From assembly GCF_009720745.1 (NCBI RefSeq), contig NZ_WNKX01000007.1:62001-126000 (forward strand): a stretch of DNA of 64,000 bases, given 5' to 3'. This document shows, in pieces, positions 26,496 to 36,579 of the stretch. The translations under genes and the position numbers were made by a program. The DNA is from Massilia eburnea. Lineage in GTDB: Bacteria > Pseudomonadota > Gammaproteobacteria > Burkholderiales > Burkholderiaceae_D. The notes beneath the pieces were generated by a model, which worked only from the letters and a program-made list of their open reading frames with translations, was not told the origin of the DNA and ran no database searches. How positions within the stretch are numbered: the first letter of the stretch is position 1; every line of letters starts with the position of its first letter.

Positions 26496-26557
26496 ATTTT
26501 AGCAGGTTTGCGCGCCTATAAACTAATTTCGACGGTTGATTTGATCTACGTCGAAAT
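26496..26557 (-). promoter_or_regulatory. acpP upstream region: -10-like TAAAAT and a hairpin
   Basis: On the minus strand TAAAAT (26496-26501) ends about 36 bp before the acpP start. Upstream, ATTTCGACG (26526-26534) pairs perfectly with CGTCGAAAT (26549-26557) over a 14-base loop. A good -35 is not evident. The hairpin could be an attenuator or operator. Confidence 0.4.
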
Positions 26558-26603
26558 CACTATTAAATGATGCGATCGTGCAGCATTATGCCGCAGAACC
26601 GTA

Positions 26604-27350
26604 TCAATTCATATACATACCACCATTAACGTGCAGGGTGGTACCGGTAATATAAGCAGCTGCTGGCGAAGCCAGGAAAGCGACGGCTGCGGCAATATCT
26701 TCCGGCTTGCCCAGGCGGCCCAAAGGAATCTGGGTCAGCAGGGCAGTATGCTGGTCTTCGCCCAGCGCCTTGGTCATATCGGTATCGATAAAGCCAGGTG
26801 CGACGCTGTTGACGGTAATGTTGCGGCTGCCGATTTCACGGGCCAGGGCGCGGGTCATACCCTCGACGCCAGCCTTGGCGGCAGCGTAATTCATCTGGCC
26901 TGGGTTGCCGGCCGATGCCACCACGGAGGTGATATTAATGATACGCCCAGTCTTCGCTTTCATCATGCCGCGCAGGACAGCACGGGACAGGCGGCCGACC
27001 GAAGTCAGGTTGATGGAGATCACATTGTCCCACTCCTCATCCTTCATGCGCATGGCCAGCTGGTCCTGGGTGATGCCCGCATTGTTGACCAGGACGCCGA
27101 CGGCGCCGTAGGTCTTCGAGATGTCGTCGATGATGGCCGCGCACTGTTCGGCGTTGGTGACGTTCAGCACCATGCCCTTGCCTGCTTCCGCGCCGATTTC
27201 GGCCAGGTAGGCCGAGATGGCTTGCGCGCCGGCTTCGGTGGTGGCGGTGCCGATCACCTTGGCGCCCTGGCGGGCCAGTTCCTGTGCGATTGCCTTGCCG
27301 ATGCCGCGCGAGGCGCCGGTCACCAGGGCTACTTGATTAGCGAGAGTCAT
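26604..27350 (-). CDS. fabG: 3-oxoacyl-[ACP] reductase
   Basis: A 248-residue NADPH-dependent SDR of fatty acid synthesis. TGASRGIG (residues 12-19), active-site Ser in NITSVVASAG, YAAAKAG with Tyr/Lys (about 151-157), VAPGFIDTDM after it. The start giving MTLANQVALV is preferred because AAGG lies six bases before it; another ATG two codons upstream is possible. It is 13 bp after fabD. Confidence 0.97.
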   Translation of the reverse strand: MTLANQVALVTGASRGIGKAIAQELARQGAKVIGTATTEAGAQAISAYLAEIGAEAGKGMVLNVTNAEQCAAIIDDISKTYGAVGVLVNNAGITQDQLAMRMKDEEWDNVISINLTSVGRLSRAVLRGMMKAKTGRIINITSVVASAGNPGQMNYAAAKAGVEGMTRALAREIGSRNITVNSVAPGFIDTDMTKALGEDQHTALLTQIPLGRLGKPEDIAAAVAFLASPAAAYITGTTLHVNGGMYMN

Positions 27351-27363
27351 TGTCATCCTTTTC

Positions 27364-28305
27364 TTATTTCAGGGTTTCCAGCATGCGCTCCAGGGTGGCC
27401 TGGTCGTAGATCGCCTCGCCCACCAGGCGCGCGTCAATACGTTTGGCCAGGCCCATCAGCACTTTGCCCGGACCGCATTCCACTACATGAGTGATGCCTT
27501 CTTCGGCAACCTTCTGCATGGTTTCCACCCAGCGCACTGGGGAAGCCGCCTGGCGCACCAGCGCATCCTTGATCGAAGCCGGATCGTTCAGCACGGCCAC
27601 GTCCACATTGTTGATCAGCGGGATCTGCGGTGCGTTGAAATGGATCGATGCCATATAGTCGCGCAGGCGGTCCGACGCCGGCTTCAGCAGCGAGCTGTGG
27701 AACGGCGCGGAAACCGGCAGGCGCATGGCGCGCTTGGCGCCCTTGGCCTTGGCGATTTCGCAGGCCTTGTCGACAGCGGCGGTGTGGCCGGCGACCACGA
27801 CTTGCGCTGGCGCGTTGTAGTTAACAGCCTCCACCACTTCGCCCGGCACGGCGGCAGCCGCTTCGGCGCAGGCAGCACGCACGTCTTCATCGGACAGGCC
27901 CAGCATCACAGCCATGGTACCCTGTCCTACCGGCACGGCTTCCTGCATGGCTTGCGCGCGGAAGCGCACCAGCGGCACAGCATCCTTGAACGAGATCACG
28001 CCCGCGGCAACCAGTGCCGAGTATTCGCCCAGCGAGTGGCCGGCAACGACGGAAGGCACTGGGCCGCCAGCGGCGATCCAGGCGCGGTAAGCCGCCACGG
28101 CAGCGGTCAGCATGACCGGCTGGGTGTTGGTGGTCAGGTCGAGTTCTTCTTTTGGACCTTCAGCAATCAGCTTGGCCAGGTCGAACTGCAATGCGTCGGA
28201 AGCTTCGGCAAGGGTCTGCGCGACCACTGGGTTGCCGGCAAAGCCTTCCATCATGCCCACGGCCTGGGAACCCTGGCCAGGGAATACGAATGCGAATTTA
28301 TTCAT
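27364..28305 (-). CDS. fabD: Malonyl-CoA:ACP transacylase
   Basis: A 313-residue enzyme loading malonyl onto ACP. FVFPGQGSQAVGM at residues 6-18, nucleophile in VAGHSLGEYSALVAAG (Ser at about residue 92), catalytic His in SAPFHSSLL (about 203). Standard length. Follows fabH by 44 bp. Confidence 0.97.
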   Translation of the reverse strand: MNKFAFVFPGQGSQAVGMMEGFAGNPVVAQTLAEASDALQFDLAKLIAEGPKEELDLTTNTQPVMLTAAVAAYRAWIAAGGPVPSVVAGHSLGEYSALVAAGVISFKDAVPLVRFRAQAMQEAVPVGQGTMAVMLGLSDEDVRAACAEAAAAVPGEVVEAVNYNAPAQVVVAGHTAAVDKACEIAKAKGAKRAMRLPVSAPFHSSLLKPASDRLRDYMASIHFNAPQIPLINNVDVAVLNDPASIKDALVRQAASPVRWVETMQKVAEEGITHVVECGPGKVLMGLAKRIDARLVGEAIYDQATLERMLETLK

Positions 28306-28349
28306 CTTTCAACCTTTAGACTTCTTATTCTAAAAAGGACTGCATTTTA

Positions 28350-29336
28350 TTACATCCGAGCGAGGACGGCACCCCAGGTAAAGCCGCCGCCAACACCTTC
28401 CATCATCACGACATCGCCCTTCTTCACACGGCCATCGCGGACAGCGACGTCCAGCGCCAGCGGAATCGACGCGGCGGAAGTATTGCCATGCTGGTCAACG
28501 GTCACAACCATCTTCTCGGCGTCCATGCCCAGCTTCTTGGCGGTGCCGTTCATGATGCGGATATTGGCCTGGTGTGGGATCAGCCAGTCAATCTGGTCGG
28601 AAGTCATGCCTGCCGCATCCAGCGCCTCGTAAGCCACCTTCTCCAGCACGGACACCGCCAGCTTGAATACCGCCTGGCCGTCCATGTACAGGAAAGCGCT
28701 GCCGGCAATTGCGCCGTTCGACAGGCTGCCCGGTACGCGCAGCACGTCGGAGTGACGGCCATCCGCATGCAGCTTGCACGCCAGGATGCCCGGCTCTTGC
28801 GAAGCGCTCATGACGATAGCGCCAGCGCCATCGCCGAACAGCACGCAGGTGGTGCGGTCTTCGAAATTCAGGATGCGCGAGAACACTTCCGAACCAATCA
28901 CCAGCACATTCTTGTGCATGCCGGACTTGATGAAGCTGTCCGCCGTCGACACTGCGTAGACGAAGCCGGAGCAAACGGCTTGCACGTCCACGGCCGCGCA
29001 GTTATTGGTCATGCCCAGCTTCTTCTGCACGATGCAGGCGGTGCTTGGGAAGCTGCCGTAAAAGTCAGGCGTCGAGCTGGCGACGATGATCAGGTCGATA
29101 TCGTCCGGCTGCATGCCGGCCATTTCCAGAGCGCGCTTGGCAGCGATCACGCCCAGGTCGGACGAAGATTGCTCCGGTTCCGCGTAGTGACGAGCGGAGA
29201 TGCCGCTGCGCGACACAATCCACTCGTCGGAAGTTTCGATACCCTTGGCTGCCAGCTGGGCAGCGAGTTCTTCGTTAGTGACGCGTTTTTCAGGCAGGTA
29301 GCTGCCCGTGCCTACGATCTTGCTGTACAGGGTCAT
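28350..29336 (-). CDS. fabH: 3-oxoacyl-[ACP] synthase III
   Basis: A 328-residue condensing enzyme that starts fatty acid synthesis from acetyl-CoA (or branched primers). Cys in [13 protein letters not shown] (about residue 115), His in [10 protein letters not shown], Asn in [13 protein letters not shown] complete the Cys-His-Asn triad. The first 47 bp overlap the end of plsX in another frame, an unusually long overlap for this pair. Confidence 0.97.
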   Translation of the reverse strand: MTLYSKIVGTGSYLPEKRVTNEELAAQLAAKGIETSDEWIVSRSGISARHYAEPEQSSSDLGVIAAKRALEMAGMQPDDIDLIIVASSTPDFYGSFPSTACIVQKKLGMTNNCAAVDVQAVCSGFVYAVSTADSFIKSGMHKNVLVIGSEVFSRILNFEDRTTCVLFGDGAGAIVMSASQEPGILACKLHADGRHSDVLRVPGSLSNGAIAGSAFLYMDGQAVFKLAVSVLEKVAYEALDAAGMTSDQIDWLIPHQANIRIMNGTAKKLGMDAEKMVVTVDQHGNTSAASIPLALDVAVRDGRVKKGDVVMMEGVGGGFTWGAVLARM

Positions 29337-30390
29337 GCGTGTCTCTCGGTTCAGTTGTCGGCTCTTCTTGCGGCATCAGTTCGGCGATCAGCGCCGACAG
29401 ATGCTCTTGTACGTCATTTTTCGCCGCATCATATGCACGGCGGATTGCCCATTCATAGGCCTCCGCCTCCGCCCCGCCATGGCTCTTGAACACCAGGCCG
29501 CGCAGGCCCAGCAAGCCAGCGCCGTTATAGCGGGCTGGATTCAGGCGCTGTCCGATGTGCTTCAGTGCCGTGCGCGCAATCAGGGCGCCCAGCATGGTGA
29601 TCGGGTTACGCTTGAATTCGGTCGTCAGCACCGTCTTCATGAAACGCGCCAGGCCTTCAATTGCCTTCAGCGTCACATTGCCAACGAAGCCGTCGCACAC
29701 TACCACGTCGGCAGTGCCTTTGAAAATATCGTTGCCTTCCACATTGCCGTGGAAATTCAGCTTGCCGCGTGCGTGGTCGGCCTTCAGCAATTCGGCGGTG
29801 GCCTTCACCACTTCATTGCCCTTGATGTCTTCGGTACCCACGTTCAGCAAGCCGATCGACGGGCGCTCGATGCCCTCGGAAGCCTGGCACAGCACGGAGC
29901 CCATGATGGCGAACTGGTGCAGGTGGTGCGGTTCGCAGTCCACGTTGGCGCCCAGGTCCAGCACGTAGGTCGGGCCGTCCTTCTGGTTTGGCAGGATGCT
30001 GCAGATGGCCGGGCGGTCGACGCCGGGCATGGTCTTCAGCACATAGCGGGAGACAGCCATCAACGCCGCGGTATTACCGGCGGACACGCAGGCGGAAGCC
30101 TTGCCCTCTTTGACTTGCTCGATGGCCACGCGCATCGACGAATCTTTCTTGCGGCGCAAAGCGACCTCGAGCGGGTCATCCATAGTGACTTGCTCGGAAG
30201 CGTGAAGGATGGTCAGGCGCGGCTCGGCCTCGGCGTGGTGCTTCTTCAGTTCAGCACGTAAAACGTCTTCCAGGCCGACAAGAATCAGCTCGGCGTTCGG
30301 TTCGTGCTTGAGGAATGAGAGTGCAGCGGGAATCGTGACTGAGGGGCCGTGATCGCCACCCATGCAGTCGATAGAGATTTTGATTGTCAT
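29290..30390 (-). CDS. plsX: Phosphate acyltransferase
   Basis: A 366-residue enzyme producing acyl-phosphate from acyl-ACP for phospholipid synthesis with PlsY. N-terminal [12 protein letters not shown], then [13 protein letters not shown] and DLGANVDC, all family hallmarks. Start set at the ATG giving MTIKISID; a TTG four codons upstream is less likely. The C-terminal 16 codons run into fabH. Confidence 0.96.
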   Translation of the reverse strand: MTIKISIDCMGGDHGPSVTIPAALSFLKHEPNAELILVGLEDVLRAELKKHHAEAEPRLTILHASEQVTMDDPLEVALRRKKDSSMRVAIEQVKEGKASACVSAGNTAALMAVSRYVLKTMPGVDRPAICSILPNQKDGPTYVLDLGANVDCEPHHLHQFAIMGSVLCQASEGIERPSIGLLNVGTEDIKGNEVVKATAELLKADHARGKLNFHGNVEGNDIFKGTADVVVCDGFVGNVTLKAIEGLARFMKTVLTTEFKRNPITMLGALIARTALKHIGQRLNPARYNGAGLLGLRGLVFKSHGGAEAEAYEWAIRRAYDAAKNDVQEHLSALIAELMPQEEPTTEPRDTHDPVQQDRRHGQLPA

Positions 30391-30474
30391 TGTATAACTC
30401 AAAGAAAAAGCGGCGCGACGTCAGAGAACCTGCGTAGCACCGCTTTGTCTTGTGGCCAAAGGCAAAAACGTCGA

Positions 30475-30657
30475 TTACTCGTCGTTCTTGGTCTTCAGCA
30501 CTTTGCGACCACGATAGAAGCCGTTAGGCGAAATGTGGTGACGCAGGTGGGTTTCACCGGTGGTTGGCTCAACGGCCAGGTTCGGTGCTACCAGAAAATC
30601 GTGCGAACGGTGCATGCCGCGCTTCGACGGGGATTTCTTGTTCTGTTGAACAGCCAT
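30475..30657 (-). CDS. rpmF: 50S ribosomal protein L32
   Basis: A 60-residue basic protein: [20 protein letters not shown] and [17 protein letters not shown] are diagnostic. The zinc-binding cysteines of some L32 forms are absent. The order DUF177-rpmF-plsX-fab is widespread in bacteria. Confidence 0.97.
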   Translation of the reverse strand: MAVQQNKKSPSKRGMHRSHDFLVAPNLAVEPTTGETHLRHHISPNGFYRGRKVLKTKNDE

Positions 30658-30801
30658 GATGACTCCTAATACTAAAGTTCTAAGATTTTAACACATCCGA
30701 TGCGCAAAAACATGCGAATCGAGCTTTCTACTTCCATGCCAAACTCGATTACTGCACGCGTTTTGACACGTCCTTTGCTACTACAAACTGATTAATTTGC
30801 C

Positions 30802-31299
30802 TTAGTTTGCCTTGAGCCCTTTGAGGCTCGCAAACGGCGATGGCTTCTCATTCTTCGCAGAGTCGACCAGCGAGGTATCAGGACACACCTCGTGCTTCGG
30901 CGACTGCGGCAAGGCCAGCAGGGCCTCGTCTTCAACCAGGTCCATGAGATTCATGGAGCGCGCACCGACGATCACGTCGATGCTTTCATCATCAATGATT
31001 TCTTCGATTTCGTCCGCATCCGCGTCGTCTTTGCCGAGCATCAGGAGCGTCGATGAATCGATTTCATAATCAAACGGGGTCAGGCAGCGCTGGCACACCA
31101 GTTGCACTTTGCCGGCAACGGTCAGGCGCATCTGCGGGAAACCCTGTTTGCTGGAACCACCCTCCACCTTCCAGGAAATCTCACCGGAATTGTTAGCGCA
31201 TTCCTTGCTCAGTCGGGTCATTTCAGCGACGGGCGTTACCCCTTCCCTGCTGCTGTTGGTCCGACAGAACTCAAAGGCGTCGATCTCAAAAGCATTCAT
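30802..31299 (-). CDS. DUF177 (YceD) family protein
   Basis: A 165-residue protein with a CxxC pair in VQLVCQRCLTPFDY (about residues 91-104), an acidic stretch (DDADADEIEEIIDDESID) and LMDLVEDEALLALPQSPKH with a later Cys. It matches the DUF177/YceD family, which is linked to 23S rRNA accumulation in E. coli and plants. It lies upstream of rpmF and divergent from maf across a 117-bp region. Confidence 0.92.
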   Translation of the reverse strand: MNAFEIDAFEFCRTNSSREGVTPVAEMTRLSKECANNSGEISWKVEGGSSKQGFPQMRLTVAGKVQLVCQRCLTPFDYEIDSSTLLMLGKDDADADEIEEIIDDESIDVIVGARSMNLMDLVEDEALLALPQSPKHEVCPDTSLVDSAKNEKPSPFASLKGLKAN

Positions 31300-31416
31300 T
31301 GGCTAAAATTTCCCTCGAAAACCTGCGATAATAACAGGATTTTCCACGCCGCGTCAAAGACTTGCGAGACTTTTCGCTCTTTTTCGACGGCGCAGAGAGC
31401 ATATAACATTTCCCTG

Positions 31417-32013
31417 ATGAAAACAACCAAGATCATTCTCGCCTCCAGCTCGGCCTATCGCCGGGAACTGTTGTCGCGGCTTCAATTGCCGTTTTCGGTC
31501 GATGTGCCGGATATTGATGAAAGCCCGCTGGCGGGCGCAACGCCGTCCGCCACCGCCTTGCGTCTGGCACGTGAGAAGGCGGCCGCCGTGGCTGCCCGCC
31601 ATCCGGGCGCGCTAGTGATCGGCTCCGACCAGGTTGCCACGTTGGACGATGCGCAAATCGGCAAGCCTGGCAATCATGCCAATGCGCTGGCCCAACTGCA
31701 GAAAATGCGCGGACGGGAAGTCGTTTTCCACACCGCGCTTTGCCTGTGGGATGGACGCAACAATACTTATCAACTTGAGGATATCCGGACCACGGTCAAG
31801 TTCCGCGATTTGCCGGATGCCGAGCTGGATGCCTACCTGCGCATCGAGCAGCCTTATGATTGTGCCGGAAGCGCGAAGAATGAGGCGCTGGGGATCGCGA
31901 TCCTGGAGCGGATCGATTCCAGCGACCCGACGGCGCTCACCGGCTTGCCGCTGATCGCCCTGACCGGCATGTTGCGCGCCGCTGGCGTGACATTCTTCCA
32001 ACCCTGCCAGTAA
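31417..32013 (+). CDS. Maf-like nucleotide pyrophosphatase
   Basis: A 198-residue Maf/YceF-type phosphatase acting on non-canonical nucleotides (m7GTP-type in the YceF branch). LASSSAYRRELLSRL at residues 7-21, VIGSDQVATLD and YDCAGSAKNEALGIAI are family motifs. The start is the ATG giving MKTTKII; the in-frame extension upstream would overlap the promoter of the divergent DUF177 gene. Confidence 0.92.
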   Translation: MKTTKIILASSSAYRRELLSRLQLPFSVDVPDIDESPLAGATPSATALRLAREKAAAVAARHPGALVIGSDQVATLDDAQIGKPGNHANALAQLQKMRGREVVFHTALCLWDGRNNTYQLEDIRTTVKFRDLPDAELDAYLRIEQPYDCAGSAKNEALGIAILERIDSSDPTALTGLPLIALTGMLRAAGVTFFQPCQ

Positions 32014-32052
32014 ACCGGCCAACTATTTAGCACCTGCCAACTCTGAATATAC

Positions 32053-32093
32053 GGGTCTGACCCTCGGGTCAGACCCAGATTTACCGGGTTTAA
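32053..32093. repeat. GGGTCTGACCC palindrome with TTTACCGGGTTTAA tail
   Basis: Perfect 11-base arms GGGTCTGACCC (32053-32063) and GGGTCAGACCC (32066-32076) with two bases between, then AGATTTACCGGGTTTAA. The second arm plus tail is repeated with two changes at 35208-35234. It ends seven bases before the next gene's ATG. Confidence 0.75.
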
Positions 32094-32099
32094 AACACT

Positions 32100-32825
32100 A
32101 TGAACGGCACCTTATACTTAATCCCCAACACCCTCGGCCCAACCGACTCCCTGGACCAGGTCATCCCCCAGCACGTGCAGCACCTGACCAGCCAGCTCAC
32201 CCACTTCGTCGCCGAAAACGCCAAAACCGCCCGCGCCTTCCTGAAGCAAGTCGGCACCGCCAAGCCCATCCAGGAAATCGCTATCAGCGAGTTGAACATC
32301 AACACCCCCGCGCAAGCGCTGCAAGCCCTGCTCGAGCCACTGAAAGCCGGCAACGACGTCGGCCTCCTCTCCGAAGCCGGCGTCCCCGCCGTTGCCGACC
32401 CCGGCGCCGACCTGGTCCGACTGGCCCACGCGAACAACATTCCAGTCCGCCCCTTGGTCGGCCCATCGTCAATTCTGATGTCGGTGATGGCCAGCGGCCT
32501 GAATGGCCAAAGCTTTGCCTTCAACGGCTACCTGCCCACCGACGCCGCCCTGCGCGCCAAGCGCCTGAAAGAACTGGAAACCCGCTCCCGCCAGGAAAAA
32601 CAAACGCAGCTGTTTATCGAAACGCCGTATCGCAATGCCGCCATGCTGGAAGCCCTGGTCAGCGCATGCAACGGCGCCACGCTGATCTGCGTGGCCACCG
32701 ACATCAGCTTGGCAACGGAAACGATCCACACCCGGACGGGCGCGCAATGGAAAAGCCTGCTGGACTCCGGCAAGGCGCCTGACTTCCACAAGAAGCCAAC
32801 CGTCTTCCTGCTTCTGGCGCAATAA
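32100..32825 (+). CDS. RsmI-like SAM-dependent methyltransferase (tetrapyrrole methylase fold)
   Basis: A 241-residue protein: LYLIPNTLGPTDSLD at the N-terminus, GLLSEAGVPAVADPGADLV (about residues 93-111) and VGPSSILMSVMASG, the motifs of the RsmI branch. RsmI 2'-O-methylates C1402 of 16S rRNA; this shorter paralogue type (about 240 rather than 285 residues, YraL-like divergence) may have a different target. The gene starts directly after a palindromic repeat, which therefore lies in its 5' leader. Confidence 0.85.
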   Translation: MNGTLYLIPNTLGPTDSLDQVIPQHVQHLTSQLTHFVAENAKTARAFLKQVGTAKPIQEIAISELNINTPAQALQALLEPLKAGNDVGLLSEAGVPAVADPGADLVRLAHANNIPVRPLVGPSSILMSVMASGLNGQSFAFNGYLPTDAALRAKRLKELETRSRQEKQTQLFIETPYRNAAMLEALVSACNGATLICVATDISLATETIHTRTGAQWKSLLDSGKAPDFHKKPTVFLLLAQ

Positions 32826-32826
32826 G

Positions 32827-34095
32827 TTACTGCACCCCGTGGGCGTATTCGTTCACCCACTCAAACGCCTCAAGCTGAAGCGCATACAATGCCGACGGCG
32901 CCAGATCCAGCTTATGCAGCAGCCCGGTCAGCTCCTGCCCCTCCTGCGCCCGCTCGATCAGCTCGATCAGGCGCAAGACGTCGCCGTAATCACCCTCGCG
33001 ATGCAGCAGCGCATCGCGCACCTCGTCCAGCACGTTGACGCTGTCGAGGATTTCACCCATGCGTACCGAGAACAGCGCATCCATCAACGACATGATGCCG
33101 ACGGTGAAGCCAATATCCGCAGCCACCTTTTCGGAAGGCCGCACCTGGCCCATCACCAGTTCCATGGTCTTGCCGCGCGTGGTCGCCATCTGCAGCAGCG
33201 GCGAATCGAACTCCGCGCCCTTCACATACAGCAGGATCTGCAACCAGCGCTGCAACTGCCTCCGCCCCAGCACAATCAGGGCATGGCCCACCGAATTGAT
33301 GCGGAAACGCGCCCCCACCGCCGGCGTATTCACCAGCCGCAGCAGGTTCAGCGAGATCAGGGGATCGTGCTTGACGCTGCGCTCTACTTCGCGCTGGTCG
33401 GCATCGCGGTTCAGCAAATCGAGCAGTTGCATGATGGCCATCTGTGACGGCGCAATCTTCTTGCCGCTCAAAATCACCGGCCGCGCGAAGTAATAGCCCT
33501 GGAAGTATTCGAAGCCCAGGTCCATGCACTCACGGAATTCCTCGACCGTTTCGACCTTTTCAGCCAGCAGCTTCTGGTTCGGGTTGCGCAGGTTGCGCGC
33601 CAGTGCAGGCAGCTGCGCGCGCTCGATCTGCTTGATGTCAACCTTGATCACGTCCATCAAGGGGCGCAGGGCGGTCACCGCCTCGCTCTCGCCAGCCACA
33701 TCATCCAGCGCAAATTTATAGCCGGCCTGCTTCAATTCCTGCACCCGGCGCAGGACGTCGGGCGTCGCCTCGACTGACTCCAGCACCTCGAGGATCACTT
33801 TGTCGTTCGGCAGGAAATGAATGAAATCGCTCATCAGCCCCGTCGTATCGACGTTGACGAAGGCCAGCTGGTCACCCACCACCTGCTCCATGCCCAGCTC
33901 GGAAGCGTGGGCAATCACGGAAGCAGTGGCATGGGTACCGTCGGTCACGCGGGCTTCGTGGACTTCGGCGTTTCGGTAAAGCAGCTCGTAAGCGACGAGC
34001 CGCTGGCTGCGATTGAGGATAGGTTGCCTTGCCAAGAAGAACTGATTGGCATACGGCATTGGGAGCTGGACTTCACTTTCAACCACGGCTGTCAT
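32827..34095 (-). CDS. EAL and HDOD domain protein with degenerate EAL
   Basis: A 422-residue protein. Residues about 10-190 form an EAL-like domain: the signature is YELLYR instead of EALLR, and key metal ligands are not all visible, so phosphodiesterase activity is doubtful; FALDDVAGES and LAEKVET are retained. Residues about 200-400 form an HDOD domain (LLDLLNRDAD, HDPLISLNLLRLVN). Such proteins act as signalling adaptors. The ATG chosen has GGGGA before it; four codons upstream is another. It converges on the RsmI-like gene. Confidence 0.88.
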   Translation of the reverse strand: MTAVVESEVQLPMPYANQFFLARQPILNRSQRLVAYELLYRNAEVHEARVTDGTHATASVIAHASELGMEQVVGDQLAFVNVDTTGLMSDFIHFLPNDKVILEVLESVEATPDVLRRVQELKQAGYKFALDDVAGESEAVTALRPLMDVIKVDIKQIERAQLPALARNLRNPNQKLLAEKVETVEEFRECMDLGFEYFQGYYFARPVILSGKKIAPSQMAIMQLLDLLNRDADQREVERSVKHDPLISLNLLRLVNTPAVGARFRINSVGHALIVLGRRQLQRWLQILLYVKGAEFDSPLLQMATTRGKTMELVMGQVRPSEKVAADIGFTVGIMSLMDALFSVRMGEILDSVNVLDEVRDALLHREGDYGDVLRLIELIERAQEGQELTGLLHKLDLAPSALYALQLEAFEWVNEYAHGVQ

Positions 34096-34162
34096 GGGTT
34101 TCCCCATTGCTAAGACTCATGGTTACAAGACTATACCTTTCAGTGCTGTCTTGGCAACATTT

Positions 34163-35083
34163 TTATGCGGTACGCGGACCACCTTTTTTCGCCGTGGTCG
34201 CTTCGCCACTCTCCAGCGTGAACTGGGCGCCGGCATCGCGGCCCAGGACCTGGACCAGGTAAGGCATGACCTGGCGCAGCATCGGCTCCAGCGTGTACGG
34301 CGGGTTGAGCAGGAACATGCCGCTGGTATGCAGTGCGATGCCGTCCGGCGTCGGGGTGCTGATGCACAACGTCACGTTCAGCCAGCTCTTGGCCGGCAGG
34401 TGCTTCAGGCGCTCGGCGAAATTGCGCGCTTCAATACGCTGCAGTACCGGATACCAGACCGCGTAAGTGCCGGTCGGGAAGCGCTTCAGCGCATCGTTCA
34501 GCATGTCCGTGACCTTCTTGTAGTCCTGCTTGTCTTCGTACGGCGGGTCGCACAGCACGACGCCGCGGCGGGATGGCGGCGGCAACAGCGCTTTCACGCC
34601 AAGGAAGCCATCGGCCTTGTTGACGATCACGCGCTTGCCCCGCGCAGCAGGGCGGCGGCCATTGGCGGCCTGATGCTGCTCCAGCTTGTGGAAATTGTCG
34701 GCGAGGATCTTGGCGTCGGCCGGGTGCAGCTCGAACAAACGCAGGCGATCTTCTTCACGCGCCACGATTTCGGCGCAGTATGGCGAACCAGGGTAGAAGC
34801 GCAGCTTGCCGCTCGGGTTCATGTCCTTGATCAGCTTGACGTATTCAGCCAGGGGCCCGGGCAGGTCGTCGCGGTCCCACAGCGGACCGATACCGGTTTC
34901 GAATTCGGCGGTCTTGGTGGCTTGGGCACTGTCCAGGGAGTACACGCCGGCGCCGGCGTGCGTGTCGATATAGGTGTAGGCGACGTCTTTCTGGTTCAGG
35001 TATTCGAGGACCTGGACCAGGACAAAGTGCTTGAGGACGTCGGCATGATTGCCGGCATGGAATGCGTGGCGGTAACTGAACAT
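34163..35083 (-). CDS. rlmJ: 23S rRNA (adenine(2030)-N6)-methyltransferase
   Basis: A 306-residue enzyme beginning MFSYRHAFHAGNHADVLKH, the diagnostic RlmJ start. The catalytic DPPY motif is in VVLCDPPYEDK (about residues 178-188) and IDTHAGAGVYSL provides the SAM-binding loop. It is about 25 residues longer than E. coli RlmJ at the C-terminus (SGEATTAKKGGPRTA), a low-complexity tail. Confidence 0.93.
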   Translation of the reverse strand: MFSYRHAFHAGNHADVLKHFVLVQVLEYLNQKDVAYTYIDTHAGAGVYSLDSAQATKTAEFETGIGPLWDRDDLPGPLAEYVKLIKDMNPSGKLRFYPGSPYCAEIVAREEDRLRLFELHPADAKILADNFHKLEQHQAANGRRPAARGKRVIVNKADGFLGVKALLPPPSRRGVVLCDPPYEDKQDYKKVTDMLNDALKRFPTGTYAVWYPVLQRIEARNFAERLKHLPAKSWLNVTLCISTPTPDGIALHTSGMFLLNPPYTLEPMLRQVMPYLVQVLGRDAGAQFTLESGEATTAKKGGPRTA

Positions 35084-35133
35084 GGAATGCGGGATGTGGG
35101 AATCAATCTCGCATTATCTCATGGGGATGCACC

Positions 35134-35234
35134 AACCCGGTAAGGCCGGGTCAGACCCAAGGTGTGCCGAAGCCGCCGGCCGTCGACCAGAAAGGGTCTG
35201 ACCCTTGGGTCTGACCCAGGTTTACCGGGTTTAA
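35134..35234. repeat. Composite REP-like element beside aceA
   Basis: Two inverted copies of a GGGTCTGACCC + TTACCGGGTT unit: one on the minus strand at 35134-35158 and one on the plus strand ending at 35234, with an extra GGGTCTGACCC half at 35194-35204. The aceA stop codon lies inside the last GGGTTTAA. Confidence 0.75.
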
Positions 35235-36529
35235 GCGACCTTCTTCGAATCAAAGAACTGTTCATCCTCCGTCGACCCATGCAGCGCAGTAGTCGACGAC
35301 TGCCCCTGCTGGATCGTCTGCGTCACCGCATCAAAATACCCGGTCCCCACCTCGCGCTGATGCTTCACAGCCGTAAATCCCCGCTCCGCCGCCGCAAACT
35401 CCGCCTCCTGCAACTCCACGAAGGCCGACATCTGCCGCCGCGCATACCCATGCGCCAGGTTGAACATCCCGTAATTCAGCGAATGGAAGCCAGCCAGCGT
35501 AATGAACTGGAACTTATACCCCATCGCCCCCAGCTCCTTCTGGAACTTGGCAATGGTCGCATCATCCAGGTTCTTCTTCCAGTTGAACGACGGCGAACAG
35601 TTATACGCCAGCATCTTGCCCGGGAACTTGGCATGCACAGCTTCCGCAAAAGCCTTGGCAAACGCCAGGTCCGGCTTACCCGTTTCGCACCACACCAGGT
35701 CCGCATAAGGCGCATAAGCCAGGGCCCGGGAGATCGACTGCTCCAGGCCATTACGCACCCTGTAGAAGCCCTCCACGGTGCGCTCGCCGGTGCAGAACGG
35801 CTTGTCGTTGTCATCGACATCGGAAGTCAGCAGATCCGCCGCCTCCGCATCGGTACGCGCGATCACCAGGGTTGAAGTGCCCATGACATCAGCCGCCAGG
35901 CGCGCCGCAGTCAGCTTCTCAACCGCTTCACGGGTGGGCACCAGCACCTTGCCACCCATGTGGCCGCACTTCTTCACAGAAGCCAGCTGGTCCTCGAAGT
36001 GCACGCCCGAAGCGCCTGCTTCAATCATGGCCTTCATCAGCTCAAACGCATTCAGCACGCCGCCAAAGCCCGCTTCCGCATCCGCCACGATAGGCGCAAA
36101 GAAGTCGATGTCGTCCTTCCCTTCCGACCACTGGATCTGGTCGGCGCGCTGGAAGGTATTGTTAATGCGGCGCACAACCATCGGCACCGAATTGGCCGGG
36201 TACAGCGATTGGTCAGGGTACATCTCGCCAGCCAGGTTGGCATCGCCCGCCACCTGCCAGCCGGACAGGTAAATCGCTTTCAGGCCGGCCTTCACCTGCT
36301 GCATGGCCTGGTTGCCGGTCAGTGCGCCGAGGGCATTGACGAAGGGTTCATTGTTCACCAGGTCCCACAACTTTTCGGCACCGCGCTTGGCGATGGTGTG
36401 CTCGATCGCCAGCGAGCCGCGCAAGCGCACCACGTCTTCCGCGCTGTAAGAGCGCGTCACGCCCTTCCAGCGCGGGTTGCTGTCCCAGTCGTGTTGCAGT
36501 GCTGCGATCTGTTGTGCGCGAGTAGCCAT
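35231..36529 (-). CDS. aceA: Isocitrate lyase
   Basis: A 432-residue glyoxylate-shunt enzyme cleaving isocitrate to glyoxylate and succinate during growth on acetate or fatty acids. The signature with the catalytic cysteine is KKCGHMGGK (about residues 187-195), preceded by [13 protein letters not shown]. Length and start ([16 protein letters not shown]) are typical. Its upstream region contains two palindromes, indicating regulation. Malate synthase is not in the window. Confidence 0.97.
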   Translation of the reverse strand: MATRAQQIAALQHDWDSNPRWKGVTRSYSAEDVVRLRGSLAIEHTIAKRGAEKLWDLVNNEPFVNALGALTGNQAMQQVKAGLKAIYLSGWQVAGDANLAGEMYPDQSLYPANSVPMVVRRINNTFQRADQIQWSEGKDDIDFFAPIVADAEAGFGGVLNAFELMKAMIEAGASGVHFEDQLASVKKCGHMGGKVLVPTREAVEKLTAARLAADVMGTSTLVIARTDAEAADLLTSDVDDNDKPFCTGERTVEGFYRVRNGLEQSISRALAYAPYADLVWCETGKPDLAFAKAFAEAVHAKFPGKMLAYNCSPSFNWKKNLDDATIAKFQKELGAMGYKFQFITLAGFHSLNYGMFNLAHGYARRQMSAFVELQEAEFAAAERGFTAVKHQREVGTGYFDAVTQTIQQGQSSTTALHGSTEDEQFFDSKKVA

Positions 36530-36579
36530 GATTATTCTCCTAAGCTGAAAAACGAAAACTGTTAGGGATATCTTAGGCT

